Source of the DNA: Cyanobium sp.
GTDB lineage: Bacteria > Cyanobacteriota > Cyanobacteriia > PCC-6307 > Cyanobiaceae
Direction of reading: 5' to 3'
DNA: 64,000 bases
Assembly (NCBI GenBank): GCA_014191755.1
Contig: BJHE01000008.1
Coordinates: 1 to 64,000 of the forward strand
Position 1 is the stretch's first letter, and every line of letters begins with the position of its first letter. The translations under genes were made by a program, and so were the position numbers. Shown here one piece after another: positions 38,629-47,234 of this stretch. Under the pieces are notes generated by a model. That model made no database searches. It was given only the letters and a program-made list of their open reading frames with translations, and was not told the DNA's origin.

Positions 38629-39501
38629 ATGACCTCCAATCCGTTGCCCCTAGAGGCGTCGGGCTACTCCTCCGCAGTAAGGGCCCCATCGCTCCCCCTC
38701 ACGGCCCTCCTGCTCACCTGGAACGAGACCGCCAACATCGGCCGCACCCTCGCTGCCCTCCACTGGTTGAACGATATTCTCGTCATCGACAGCGGCAGCA
38801 CCGATGGAACCCTTGAGGTGCTGGCGGCCCACCCCAACGTGCGAGTTCTGCACCGACGGTTCGACAGCTTCGCCGAACAATGCAACTTCGGGCTTGATCG
38901 CATCAGCACCGAGTGGGTGCTCAGCCTCGATGCCGACTACGGCGTTCCCCCGGAGTTAGCCCGCTCAATGCAATCCCTGCTGGAGCGGGCCGACCGGGAC
39001 CATCTCGCGGGCTTCAGCCTCCCCTTTCGCTACTGCATCGATGGCCGGCCGCTGCGGGGATCGTTGTTACCCCCTCGAACCTGCTTGTATCGCACCTTGA
39101 GGGGACGCTACCGCGATGAGGGCCATGGGCACCGGGTGGTGATCGAGGGCGAAGTGGCTCCGCTGCCTGTCCCCCTTCTCCATGACGACCGCAAGCCGCT
39201 GGCGCGCTGGCTGGCCTCCCAGCAGAAGTACCTGCAGATCGAGGCCGCCAATCTGCTCGGCACCCCCAGCCACCGATTGTCCTGGGTGGACCGGCTCCGC
39301 AAACACACCCCACTGTCGCCCTTGGCAGCCATCACCTTCTGCCTGCTGCTGCGCGGTGGGCTGCTCGACGGCCGAGCGGGGCTGATCTACGCACTGCAGC
39401 GCACCTACGCCGAACTGTTGCTGGTGCTCATGCTGGACGAGGCACGGAGACGGAAGGTCAATATCGCCGAGGCCGCAACCGCTTCCGCAGAGCCCACTTG
39501 A
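38629..39501 (+). CDS. GT2 glycosyltransferase, WaaE/KdtX-like
   Basis: A 290-residue GT-A protein of the type annotated as WaaE or LPS core transferase. It has LTALLLTWNETANIGRTLAAL, VIDSGSTDGTLEVL, VLHRRFDSFAEQCNFGL and WVLSLDADYGVPPEL, followed by CLYRTLRGRYRDEGHGHRVV, the typical trans-acidic His-rich segment. A C-terminal hydrophobic helix pair (ITFCLLLRGGLLDG) may tether it to the membrane. ATG 38629 begins one base after the preceding stop; ATG 38569 would lie inside the polymerase gene. A hairpin with T-run follows the gene. Confidence 0.88.
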   Translation: MTSNPLPLEASGYSSAVRAPSLPLTALLLTWNETANIGRTLAALHWLNDILVIDSGSTDGTLEVLAAHPNVRVLHRRFDSFAEQCNFGLDRISTEWVLSLDADYGVPPELARSMQSLLERADRDHLAGFSLPFRYCIDGRPLRGSLLPPRTCLYRTLRGRYRDEGHGHRVVIEGEVAPLPVPLLHDDRKPLARWLASQQKYLQIEAANLLGTPSHRLSWVDRLRKHTPLSPLAAITFCLLLRGGLLDGRAGLIYALQRTYAELLLVLMLDEARRRKVNIAEAATASAEPT

Positions 39502-39537
39502 ACATCCGATTCCAGGACATGAGCGAGAGATCGCCTA

Positions 39538-39566
39538 CCAGGCGGCTTACGCTCGCCTGGTTTCTT
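39538..39566 (+). terminator. Possible intra-operon terminator/attenuator
   Basis: CCAGGCG (39538-39544) pairs with CGCCTGG (39554-39560) around a nine-base loop and is followed by TTTCTT. The upstream CGCCT (39533-39537) can instead pair with AGGCG (39540-39544), giving a competing smaller hairpin. It lies in the 88-base gap between the WaaE-like gene and the epimerase gene, the widest gap in the 24-48 kb run, so it may lower expression of downstream genes. Confidence 0.45.
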
Positions 39567-39589
39567 CCCCAATCCCTCCGTCCTGGTTG

Positions 39590-40624
39590 ATGGCTTCGAT
39601 CCTGATCACCGGCGGCGCCGGTTTCATCGGCACCAATGCCGCCCTTCACTTCGCCTCCAGAGGCTGGACCGTGAGCATCGTGGACAACCTGTCCCGTCGG
39701 GGAACTGAAAAGAATCTGGCCTGGCTGCTGGAGCAGCGCCCCGAGATTGACTTCCATCAAGTGGACATCCGCGATTTCGAGCCCCTAGCCGCGGTGATCA
39801 GCGAGCGCAAACCCGACATGGTGCTGCACCTGGCCGCCCAGGTGGCCGTGACCACCTCTTACACCAACCCCCGGGAAGATTTCGAAATCAATGCCCTGGG
39901 CAGCTTCAACGTGATGGAGGCCGTGCGGCTGCGGGCGCCGGAGGCCTTCGTGCTCTACGCCTCCACGAACAAGGTGTACGGCGGCATGGAAACGGTGCCG
40001 GTGGTGAGGGGAGAACACGGCTATGTGTTCGCGGATCTGCCGCTCGGGGTCCCCGAGCACCAGCCCCTCGATTTCCACTCCCCCTACGGCTGCTCCAAGG
40101 GGGTGGCCGACCAATACACGATCGATTACGCCCGCATCTACGACCTGCAGACCTGCAGCTTCCGCCAATCCTGCATCTACGGCATCCGCCAATTCGGCAT
40201 CGAAGATCAGGGGTGGGTGGCCTGGTTCAGCATCGCCGCCCTTCTGGATAAACCGATCACCCTCTACGGCGACGGCTGGCAGACCCGCGATGTGCTCAAT
40301 GTGCAAGATCTGGCCCGAGCCTATGAGGCCGCCTGGAACCACCGCAGTGTGGTGAGCGGCCAGGCCTTCAACATCGGCGGAGGGCCAACCAACACCCTCT
40401 GCCTTCGCGATCTGCTCGGTTTCCTGCAAGAGGAACTGGACATCACCCTCACCCCCCGCACGGGGGCGACCCGGCCAGGGGACCAACCCGTGTTCGTCTG
40501 CGACATCCGCAAGGCTGGGGAGCTGATGGGCTGGGCGCCGCAGATTGGCGTCAGCGATGGCGTGCGCGACCTGATCCGCTGGGTGCGGGAGAACCGCGAG
40601 CTGTTCGACTTCCTCAAGGGATGA
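39590..40624 (+). CDS. CDP-paratose 2-epimerase-like SDR
   Basis: An extended short-chain dehydrogenase of 344 residues. It has the NAD motif ILITGGAGFIGTNAALHF, STNKVYGG, and the highly distinctive PYGCSKGVADQYTIDYAR and SCIYGIRQFGIEDQGWVAWF blocks of CDP-paratose/CDP-tyvelose 2-epimerases. These enzymes flip C2 of a CDP-3,6-dideoxyhexose. The genes for making such a sugar (rfbF, rfbG, rfbH, rfbS types) are not in this window, so the true substrate may be another CDP- or UDP-sugar. ATG 39590 is preferred; the frame also offers TTG three bases before. It overlaps the next gene by four bases. Confidence 0.88.
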   Translation: MASILITGGAGFIGTNAALHFASRGWTVSIVDNLSRRGTEKNLAWLLEQRPEIDFHQVDIRDFEPLAAVISERKPDMVLHLAAQVAVTTSYTNPREDFEINALGSFNVMEAVRLRAPEAFVLYASTNKVYGGMETVPVVRGEHGYVFADLPLGVPEHQPLDFHSPYGCSKGVADQYTIDYARIYDLQTCSFRQSCIYGIRQFGIEDQGWVAWFSIAALLDKPITLYGDGWQTRDVLNVQDLARAYEAAWNHRSVVSGQAFNIGGGPTNTLCLRDLLGFLQEELDITLTPRTGATRPGDQPVFVCDIRKAGELMGWAPQIGVSDGVRDLIRWVRENRELFDFLKG

Positions 40625-41847
40625 GCGGCGCAAGGCTGAGGGCCCTGATCAGCACGATCGAACCGATCGATGGTGGCGTGCCCACCATGACCCGCTGCAT
40701 CACGCAGCTGCTTGAGGAGCTCGACATCGAGCCCGTGTATGCCTGGTACGCACCTTGGAGCCAGCATCCAGCCCTCTCCGTGCCGCTGTATGCCGTGGCG
40801 AGCGGCAGGCGTCCAGGAGCACTGGATCAACGGGCCTACGGCAACCACGAGGCCCATGCCCTGGGCAGCTGGTTGCCGGAGCTGGAGTTCACCCACTACC
40901 TGCCACGGCGGGCCTGGCGCGACCGGATCGCCAGCTGCCAGCTGCATCTCTCGGTGACCGGTAACCCCCTTTGCGCGCTGCCCTATGCCCGTCTTGGCCT
41001 GCCCTTCCTGGCCTGGGTGGCCACCCCCTGGGAAGCGGATCGCGCCAACCGGGTGCGGGGCTTCAGCCTGCCCCGCCGCCTTCTGGATCGCGGTCTGAAC
41101 GGTCCGGTGCTGCGCCGGCTGGAACGGCAGGTGCTCCGAGCTCCCGAGGGCCGGATCCTGGCCCTGAGCCAGTACACCGCCGACGCCCTTGGCCAGGTGG
41201 CCGGACACCCCATGGCAGGTGTGCTGCTGATGCCGGTCGACAGCACCACCTTCTCCCCAGACCCAGCGGCCGTGGTGCCCTGGCGGATCGGCTTCGCCGG
41301 CCGCTATGGCGATCCGCGCAAGAACATCGAGCTGCTGTTGGATTCCGTGGAGCTGCTGCATCGGCAGGGCGCCCCGGTGGAACTTCATCTCGCCGGCGAA
41401 AAGGACCTAACCCTCCTGCAACCCCGACTGCGGCAGCGTGGGATCGAGCCTCTGGTCCGGTGCCATCCCCCCCTCGAACCGGGACGGCTGGCACAGCTTC
41501 TGCGCAGCCTCGACCTGTTCGTGATCCCTTCGCACCAGGAGGGGCTCTGCATCGCGGCCCTGGAGGCGATGGCCTGCGGCGTTCCGGTGGTGAGCACCCG
41601 CTGCGGCGGACCGGAGCAGTTCGTGCTGGAGGGCCTTACCGGCCAGCTGGTGGATGCTGATCCCCAGGCCCTGGCCGTTGCCATCGCCGCCATCGCGGCG
41701 GACCGGCCGCAGCGGCAGCGGCTGGCCCATGGTGCGCATCAGTGGGTCTCCGATCACGCCAGCACCGCCGCCGCCCGGGCCACCTTCAGCCGCCAGCTGA
41801 AGGCCACCTGGCCCCATGTGGCCATTCCCCAGATGGAGGCAAACTGA
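40621..41847 (+). CDS. GT4-family glycosyltransferase
   Basis: A 408-residue GT-B transferase. It begins with LRALISTIEPIDGGVPTMTRCI. The donor domain has IGFAGRYGDPRKNIELLLDSV, LHLAGEKDLTLLQPRL and PSHQEGLCIAALEAMACGVPVVST, with the EX7E motif intact. Length and domain order are normal. The start overlaps the epimerase stop, and the final A of its stop is the first base of the next ATG (TGATG). A transferase using the product of the neighbouring CDP-sugar epimerase would be a natural partner, but this is only suggested by position. Confidence 0.92.
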   Translation: MSGARLRALISTIEPIDGGVPTMTRCITQLLEELDIEPVYAWYAPWSQHPALSVPLYAVASGRRPGALDQRAYGNHEAHALGSWLPELEFTHYLPRRAWRDRIASCQLHLSVTGNPLCALPYARLGLPFLAWVATPWEADRANRVRGFSLPRRLLDRGLNGPVLRRLERQVLRAPEGRILALSQYTADALGQVAGHPMAGVLLMPVDSTTFSPDPAAVVPWRIGFAGRYGDPRKNIELLLDSVELLHRQGAPVELHLAGEKDLTLLQPRLRQRGIEPLVRCHPPLEPGRLAQLLRSLDLFVIPSHQEGLCIAALEAMACGVPVVSTRCGGPEQFVLEGLTGQLVDADPQALAVAIAAIAADRPQRQRLAHGAHQWVSDHASTAAARATFSRQLKATWPHVAIPQMEAN

Positions 41848-43682
41848 TGTGCGGCATTGCGGGCCTGCTCGGCGCCGAGCCGGGCTCCTTCGCCGAGCGG
41901 GTGCGGCCCGCCATTGCCCACCGGGGCCCCGACGATGCAGGCACCTGGCAGAACGCCACCACCTGCTTGGTGCAGACGCGTCTGGCCATCCTCGATCTCT
42001 CCCCCAGCGGCCACCAGCCGATGGCCTCCCCCTGCGGCCGCTGGCAACTGGTGTTCAACGGCGAGATCTACAACCACGCCAACCTGCGCCAGCGGCTGGA
42101 GGCCGAGGGCGAACGGTTCCGGGGCAGCGGCGACACCGAGGTGCTGTTGCGTTGGATGGCCCGGCGTGGTCGCTCCGGACTGGCCGATCTGCGTGGCATG
42201 TACGCCTTCTGCCTGCTGGACACCCAGGAGGGGAGCGCACTCCTGGCCCGCGATCCCCATGGCATCAAACCCCTTTACATCTGGCAAGGCCCCTCCGGGG
42301 AACTGGCCTTTGCATCGGAGCTGCGGGCCCTGCTAGCCAGCGACAGGATCCCCCGGCGACCCGACCCTGAGGCCATCGCCGCCTACCTGGTCAGCGGCTC
42401 GGTGCCCGAACCGGCAACCCTGGTGGCCGGGGTAAAGCGGCTGGAAGCCGGCCACTGGCTCCAGTGGCAGGCGGGCACGAGCCGCATTGAACCCTGGTGG
42501 CCCCTGCCGGAAAGCCTGCTCATCGGGCAGAAGGAGGAAGTCACCAACCGCCCGGCTCCCATCAACAATCGGGAGGTTGCCCTTCAGCTGACCCGCTCCG
42601 CTTTGCGGGAGTCGGTAACGGCCCATATGGTGAGCGATGTTCCGGTGGGCCTTTTTCTCAGTGCCGGCCTGGATTCGGCAGCCCTACTGGCTCTTGCGCC
42701 CCCCGGCCTTCACACGTTCACGATCGGCTTCGACGACCCCGGTAGCGAGGGGTTCGATGAATCTGAGCCGGCAGCGCAAATCGCGGCCCTGTTCGGGGCG
42801 GAGCACACACCCCTGACCCTGCGCGCCGACCAGGCCCGCTCCTGGCTCCCCGACTTTCTCTCCAGCCAGGACCAACCCTCCATCGACGGCTTCAACACCT
42901 GGTGTGTCTCCCGGCTGGCCAGTGAGCGGGGGCTGAAGGTTGCCCTCTCCGGTCTCGGGGGGGATGAATTGTTTGGGGGCTATCCGAGTTTCCGCACAGT
43001 TCCCCGGCTGCATCGCTGGCGCCGCCGCCTGGGGCCGCTCGGCCCCCTGGCGGCGGCCGCCCTGAGCCGGAGCCCGGGGGGAAGGGAGCAGAAACGACAA
43101 CGGCTAGCGGAACTGCTCCGCGGCGCCCCCTCCCTGCAGGCCGCCCACCGCTGCCTGCGGGGGCAGTTCACCAGCCCGGAGGTCGCGGCGCTGATGCGGC
43201 ACTGGGGCCTGCCTTCGCCGCAGGGAATCTCCATCGAAGCTGGCGGCGAAGCTCCCCCGGATGGGTTGGATCTGGCCGAATCCGTAGCCTGGCTAGAGGG
43301 CAGCCGCTATCTGCGCAATCAACTCCTGCCGGACAGTGATGTGATGGCGATGGCCACCGCCCTGGAGCTGCGCCTTCCCTATGTGGACGCGACGCTTCAG
43401 GGACAGATCGCGCCGATCGTGCCCTCGCTTCGATTGGCCCCAGGCAAGGCGCTGTTGCAGGCCAGCATTCACGAACTACCAGCCTGGTTCACGAACCGAC
43501 CCAAACAAGGATTCCGGTTCCCCTTCCAGCTCTGGCTGGACAACCCACAATCTCCCCTCGCTCTGCGGGTACCCTCCACCCCGGCGGGCCTGGATCTGCG
43601 GCCTTGGTACCGCCGCTGGAACCTCATGGTTCTGGAGAGCTGGCTCCGCCACCACTTGGCGATCGATCTTCCCCAACTATGA
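41847..43682 (+). CDS. asnB: Asparagine synthase-type glutamine-dependent amidotransferase
   Basis: A 611-residue class II amidotransferase. The catalytic Cys2 is present (MCGIAGLLG), followed by AHRGPDDAGTW and FNGEIYNHANLRQR of the glutaminase domain. The synthase domain has the ATP loop FLSAGLDSAALL and SGLGGDELFGGYPSF. In polysaccharide clusters such proteins often amidate uronic acids (WbpS-like, to the uronamide) rather than make asparagine. Position among glycosyltransferases favours this, though free asparagine synthesis remains possible. It overlaps the following carbamoyltransferase gene by four bases, so amidation and carbamoylation are co-expressed. Confidence 0.9.
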   Translation: MCGIAGLLGAEPGSFAERVRPAIAHRGPDDAGTWQNATTCLVQTRLAILDLSPSGHQPMASPCGRWQLVFNGEIYNHANLRQRLEAEGERFRGSGDTEVLLRWMARRGRSGLADLRGMYAFCLLDTQEGSALLARDPHGIKPLYIWQGPSGELAFASELRALLASDRIPRRPDPEAIAAYLVSGSVPEPATLVAGVKRLEAGHWLQWQAGTSRIEPWWPLPESLLIGQKEEVTNRPAPINNREVALQLTRSALRESVTAHMVSDVPVGLFLSAGLDSAALLALAPPGLHTFTIGFDDPGSEGFDESEPAAQIAALFGAEHTPLTLRADQARSWLPDFLSSQDQPSIDGFNTWCVSRLASERGLKVALSGLGGDELFGGYPSFRTVPRLHRWRRRLGPLGPLAAAALSRSPGGREQKRQRLAELLRGAPSLQAAHRCLRGQFTSPEVAALMRHWGLPSPQGISIEAGGEAPPDGLDLAESVAWLEGSRYLRNQLLPDSDVMAMATALELRLPYVDATLQGQIAPIVPSLRLAPGKALLQASIHELPAWFTNRPKQGFRFPFQLWLDNPQSPLALRVPSTPAGLDLRPWYRRWNLMVLESWLRHHLAIDLPQL

Positions 43683-45424
43683 CCCTCATTCTCGGGATCA
43701 ACGCCTTTCACGCCGACGCTGCCGCGTCCCTAGTGCGCGATGGAGAGATCATCGCTGCGGCGGAAGAGGAGCGCTTCCGCCGCATCAAGCACTGGGCCGG
43801 TTTCCCCTCCGAAGCGATTACCTGGTGTCTGGCCGACGCGGGCGTGACGATCGGTGATCTCGATCACATCGCCATCAACTCCCTGCCGGGCGCCCACAGG
43901 CTGCGCAAACTGATTTACACAGCAGCCTCCCGCCCCGATCCGCGCTTCCTGCTGGCCCGCTGGCGCAACAAGCGGGAACGGGCCGGCCTGGCCGAGCAGC
44001 TCGCCAGTGCCTTCCCCGGGCAGTCGATCCGGGCCCAGCTCCATTTCGTGGAGCACCACCGCGCCCACCTGGCGTCCGCCTTCTACGCCTCTCCCTATCC
44101 CGAGGCCGCCGTGGTGTCGGTGGATGGCTTCGGCGATTTCTCGAGCGGCGCCTGGGGCTACGGCAGCGGCACCGATCTGGCGATCGATGGCCAGATCTGG
44201 TTCCCTCACTCCCTTGGCGCCTTTTACACCGCCATCACCCAGTATCTGGGATTTCCCCACTACGGGGATGAATACAAGGTGATGGGGCTGGCGCCCTATG
44301 GCCAGCCGACCCGAATGGAGGAGATGCGTCGCATCGTGCGGCTCCAGGAGGACGGCACCTACCGCCTCGACCTGCGCTGGTTCCAGCACGCCGGCCAGAA
44401 TCTGCCCCACCAGTGGAGCAACGGCATCCCCACCGTTGGCCAGCACTGGAGCCCGGCCCTGGAAACCCTGTTGGGCCCGGCCCGCCGACCGGATGAGCCC
44501 CTCGAGCAACACCACAAGGACATCGCCCGTTCAGCCCAGGTGATGTACGAGGAGGCCTTCTTCCACCTCCTGAACGCCCTGCATCTCCGCCATCCCACCG
44601 ACCACCTCTGCATCGCAGGGGGCTGCGGCGCCAATTCCGTGGCCAACGGCAAGGTCACCGTGGCCACACCGTTCCGTCAGGTGTATGTGCAGGCGGCCGC
44701 CGGAGATGCAGGAGGGGCCCTTGGCGCGGCCCTCGAGGTCTGGCATGGCCTGGGGAATCCCCGCAGCCAACCGATGCTCAACGCCTACCTGGGCAGCGAA
44801 GCCAGCGCTCCGGCCATCGAAGCTCTTCTGGCCGACCCGACCCGTACCGCAGCCCTGGCGAGCTGCACGATCGAACGCCCAGCCGATGACCAGCTGTGTG
44901 ACCAGGTGGCCGCCGCCATCGCCGATGGACTGGTGATCGGCTGGTTCGACGGACGGATGGAGTGGGGCCCACGCGCCCTTGGGCACCGCTCGATCCTCGG
45001 CGATCCGCGCCGGGCAGACATGAAGGACATCCTCAATCTGAAGATCAAACGGCGCGAATCCTTCCGCCCCTTCGCGCCATCGGTGCTGAGGGAAGCAGTG
45101 CCGGAATGGTTTGAGCGCGACGGTGACGTGCCGTTCATGATGCAGGTGTACCCGATCCGGGAAGAGAAGCGGACTCTCATTCCAGCGGTGACCCATGTGG
45201 ATGGCACCGGCCGGCTCCAGACCGTCAGCGAGGCCGGCAATGGCCGTTACTACCGCCTGATCCGCGCCTTCGCGGCGCACACCGGCGTGCCGATGGTGCT
45301 CAACACCTCGTTCAATGAGAACGAACCGATCGTCTGCACCCCGGGCCAGGCGCTTGACTGCTTCCTGCGAACCAAAATGGATGTGCTGGTGCTCGGCCCG
45401 GTGCTGATCCGCAGGCGGGGCTGA
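43679..45424 (+). CDS. NodU/CmcH-type carbamoyltransferase
   Basis: A 581-residue carbamoyltransferase of the family that moves the carbamoyl group of carbamoyl phosphate, through carbamoyl adenylate, to a sugar or antibiotic hydroxyl. Typical elements are ILGINAFHADAAASLV, the Kae1-like VEHHRAHLASAFYASP, HYGDEYKVMGLAPYG and CIAGGCGANSVANGK. The C-terminal block includes EWGPRALGHRSILGDPR and NTSFNENEPIVC. The start ATG 43679 overlaps the asnB-like stop; the frame upstream to 43604 is inside that gene. It predicts a carbamoylated residue in the surface glycan. Confidence 0.92.
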   Translation: MTLILGINAFHADAAASLVRDGEIIAAAEEERFRRIKHWAGFPSEAITWCLADAGVTIGDLDHIAINSLPGAHRLRKLIYTAASRPDPRFLLARWRNKRERAGLAEQLASAFPGQSIRAQLHFVEHHRAHLASAFYASPYPEAAVVSVDGFGDFSSGAWGYGSGTDLAIDGQIWFPHSLGAFYTAITQYLGFPHYGDEYKVMGLAPYGQPTRMEEMRRIVRLQEDGTYRLDLRWFQHAGQNLPHQWSNGIPTVGQHWSPALETLLGPARRPDEPLEQHHKDIARSAQVMYEEAFFHLLNALHLRHPTDHLCIAGGCGANSVANGKVTVATPFRQVYVQAAAGDAGGALGAALEVWHGLGNPRSQPMLNAYLGSEASAPAIEALLADPTRTAALASCTIERPADDQLCDQVAAAIADGLVIGWFDGRMEWGPRALGHRSILGDPRRADMKDILNLKIKRRESFRPFAPSVLREAVPEWFERDGDVPFMMQVYPIREEKRTLIPAVTHVDGTGRLQTVSEAGNGRYYRLIRAFAAHTGVPMVLNTSFNENEPIVCTPGQALDCFLRTKMDVLVLGPVLIRRRG

Positions 45425-46278
45425 TGGGTGCGGCGTCGACCAGCGGTCCAAGCGGGGTATCCGCAGCGCCAGCCGGCCGCTTCCCCATCCATCTGATCGT
45501 GCCCACCCGCGATTCCTACCGGCTGCTGCCACGGCTGGTGGACTCACTCCAGGCCCAGACCGAGGGCAGCTGGCAGGTCACGTTCATCGACGGGGGTAGC
45601 GGCGCCGAGCACCGGGCCTGGCTCGATAGCCTCTGCCTTGGCGACCATCGCTTTCGTTGGTTGGAGCAGAGCGCCCAAAACCCCGGCATCTTCGGCGCCA
45701 TGAACCAGGGATTCGCACTGGCGGGGCCCAACGACTGGCTCCTGTTCTGGGGTAGCGACGACTGGGCGGCCGGTCCCCAAGTGCTGGACCAGGCCGCAAT
45801 CAGCCTGGTGGAATGCAATCGGCGGGGCCCGATCCCCGACCTGCTGGTCTGCCGTGGGCGCTACTTCCGCCTAGAGCCCAACGTCCCACCGAGACCTACC
45901 CGAACCACCAGCTTCCAATGGCGCCGCTCCTACCGCCGCTCCCTGCTTTGGGGGTCCACGCCACCCCATCAGGCCACCCTGGTCGGACCGGGTGCCAGGG
46001 CCAAACTGAATCACTACGCAGAAGGCTTCCGGCTTTCCGCAGACCTCGACTACTTTCTGCAGCTCTCCACCCATCCGGATCTGGAGGTGTGCCGCAGCGA
46101 CCTCGAACTGGTCCACATGGGCGACGGTGGCGTGAGCGGCCAGCAGACCCGACAACGCCTGGCTGAGGTGCGCCGGGCTTACCGGCGGGCCTTTGGGGCC
46201 TTCTGGCCCGTGCCGTTTCTGCTGCGCTACGGGCAACGGATCATCAGCCGCTTTGAAACCGCTTCAATCGAGCTATGA
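45424..46278 (+). CDS. GT2-family glycosyltransferase (WcaA-like)
   Basis: A 284-residue GT-A protein. After about 20 non-conserved residues it shows IHLIVPTRDSYRLLPRLVDSL, FIDGGSGAEHRAWL and FWGSDDWAAGPQVLDQA at the DxD position. FRLSADLDYFLQLSTH follows as the likely catalytic-base segment. It starts in the last codon region of the carbamoyltransferase gene (the bases overlap by one) and overlaps the SDR gene by four bases. It is the last transferase before the initiating enzyme genes. Sugar unknown. Confidence 0.88.
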   Translation: MGAASTSGPSGVSAAPAGRFPIHLIVPTRDSYRLLPRLVDSLQAQTEGSWQVTFIDGGSGAEHRAWLDSLCLGDHRFRWLEQSAQNPGIFGAMNQGFALAGPNDWLLFWGSDDWAAGPQVLDQAAISLVECNRRGPIPDLLVCRGRYFRLEPNVPPRPTRTTSFQWRRSYRRSLLWGSTPPHQATLVGPGARAKLNHYAEGFRLSADLDYFLQLSTHPDLEVCRSDLELVHMGDGGVSGQQTRQRLAEVRRAYRRAFGAFWPVPFLLRYGQRIISRFETASIEL

Positions 46279-47234
46279 CGGAAACCACCCATCCAATCCT
46301 GCTGTTCGGGGCCACCACCGCCACAGGAGCCGCCTGTCTGGAACTAGCCGCCGGAAGGCCGGTGGTGGTGGCTGGAAGGAGGCCACCCCAGGGCTGGCCG
46401 GGCGAAAGCTTTCTCGCTATCGACCTCAACGGAACCTCCCTCCCCAGCCCGGAAGCTCTGCCGGAGAACGCGCTACTGGTGAGCTTCGCACCGATCTGGT
46501 TGCTGGCCCCCTTCCTAGCTGCCCTCCACGATTCCCTTGGCGGCCTGGGGCGGCGTCTGCCGCTTGCCGCGGTCGTGGCCTGCTCCTCGTCCTCGGTGAT
46601 CACCAAGCGCTTTGCCGCCAACCGTGAGGATCGACGCCTGGTGGAGCGGCTGCTGCACTCCGAGGACAGCCTGGAGGCCACCTGCGCGAAGGCCGCCATT
46701 CCTTGCCGCATCCTGCGGCCGACCTTGATCTACGGGCAGGCTGGGGACCGGGGTGATCAGAATCTCAGCAGATTGCTGCAGATGATGCGGCGGCTGCCTC
46801 TCCTGCCGCTGCCAGCTGAAACCGGGAAGCGCCAGCCGATCCATGGCCGCCAACTCGCCGCGTCAGCCCTGCATCTGGCGGATAGCGCGGCCAGGGAGCC
46901 GGCGGACTCGGCCAGCCTCCGCATCGCCCTCGGCGGTGATGAGACCCTTTCCTACACCACCATGCTGCAACGCCTTCAACAGGCGGCCAGGCAGCGCGAT
47001 CCGCTCGATCGAGCCGGGCGTTGCCGACTGCTGCCCCTGCCCACGGGCCTCTTCCACCTGCTGGCCGCCCCCCTGCTGCCGATCACAGCCAAGGGGTTTG
47101 AGGCCGTGCTCAGGATGGAGGCCAACCTGGCCGGCTTCACCCCCGTCCACTCCCTGCTAGGCATCGAGCCAGAACCGTTTCCCGTGGCCCCGCTGGCCTG
47201 GCATCCCCCCAGCCGCTCCCTGGGAGAGTCATGA
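46275..47234 (+). CDS. Atypical NAD(P)-binding SDR in a WbpV-like position
   Basis: A 319-residue atypical short-chain dehydrogenase. The Rossmann start is ILLFGATTATGAACLELA. The later segment CSSSSVITKRFAANREDRRLVERLL replaces the usual catalytic Tyr-x3-Lys, and CRILRPTLIYGQAGDRGDQNL is the substrate-side block. The order SDR, WecA/WbpL-like transferase, WbpM-like dehydratase mirrors the wbpV-wbpL-wbpM end of Pseudomonas O-antigen loci, where WbpV reduces the 4-keto sugar made by WbpM. By position this protein may do the same, but the missing Tyr leaves catalysis in doubt. It overlaps both neighbours by four bases. Confidence 0.72.
   Translation: MTETTHPILLFGATTATGAACLELAAGRPVVVAGRRPPQGWPGESFLAIDLNGTSLPSPEALPENALLVSFAPIWLLAPFLAALHDSLGGLGRRLPLAAVVACSSSSVITKRFAANREDRRLVERLLHSEDSLEATCAKAAIPCRILRPTLIYGQAGDRGDQNLSRLLQMMRRLPLLPLPAETGKRQPIHGRQLAASALHLADSAAREPADSASLRIALGGDETLSYTTMLQRLQQAARQRDPLDRAGRCRLLPLPTGLFHLLAAPLLPITAKGFEAVLRMEANLAGFTPVHSLLGIEPEPFPVAPLAWHPPSRSLGES

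Noticed and set aside
39785..41388. Two long reverse frames opposite the epimerase and GT4 genes
   Set aside because: They have no motifs and mirror the coding strand's codon pattern; the forward genes have clear family signatures.
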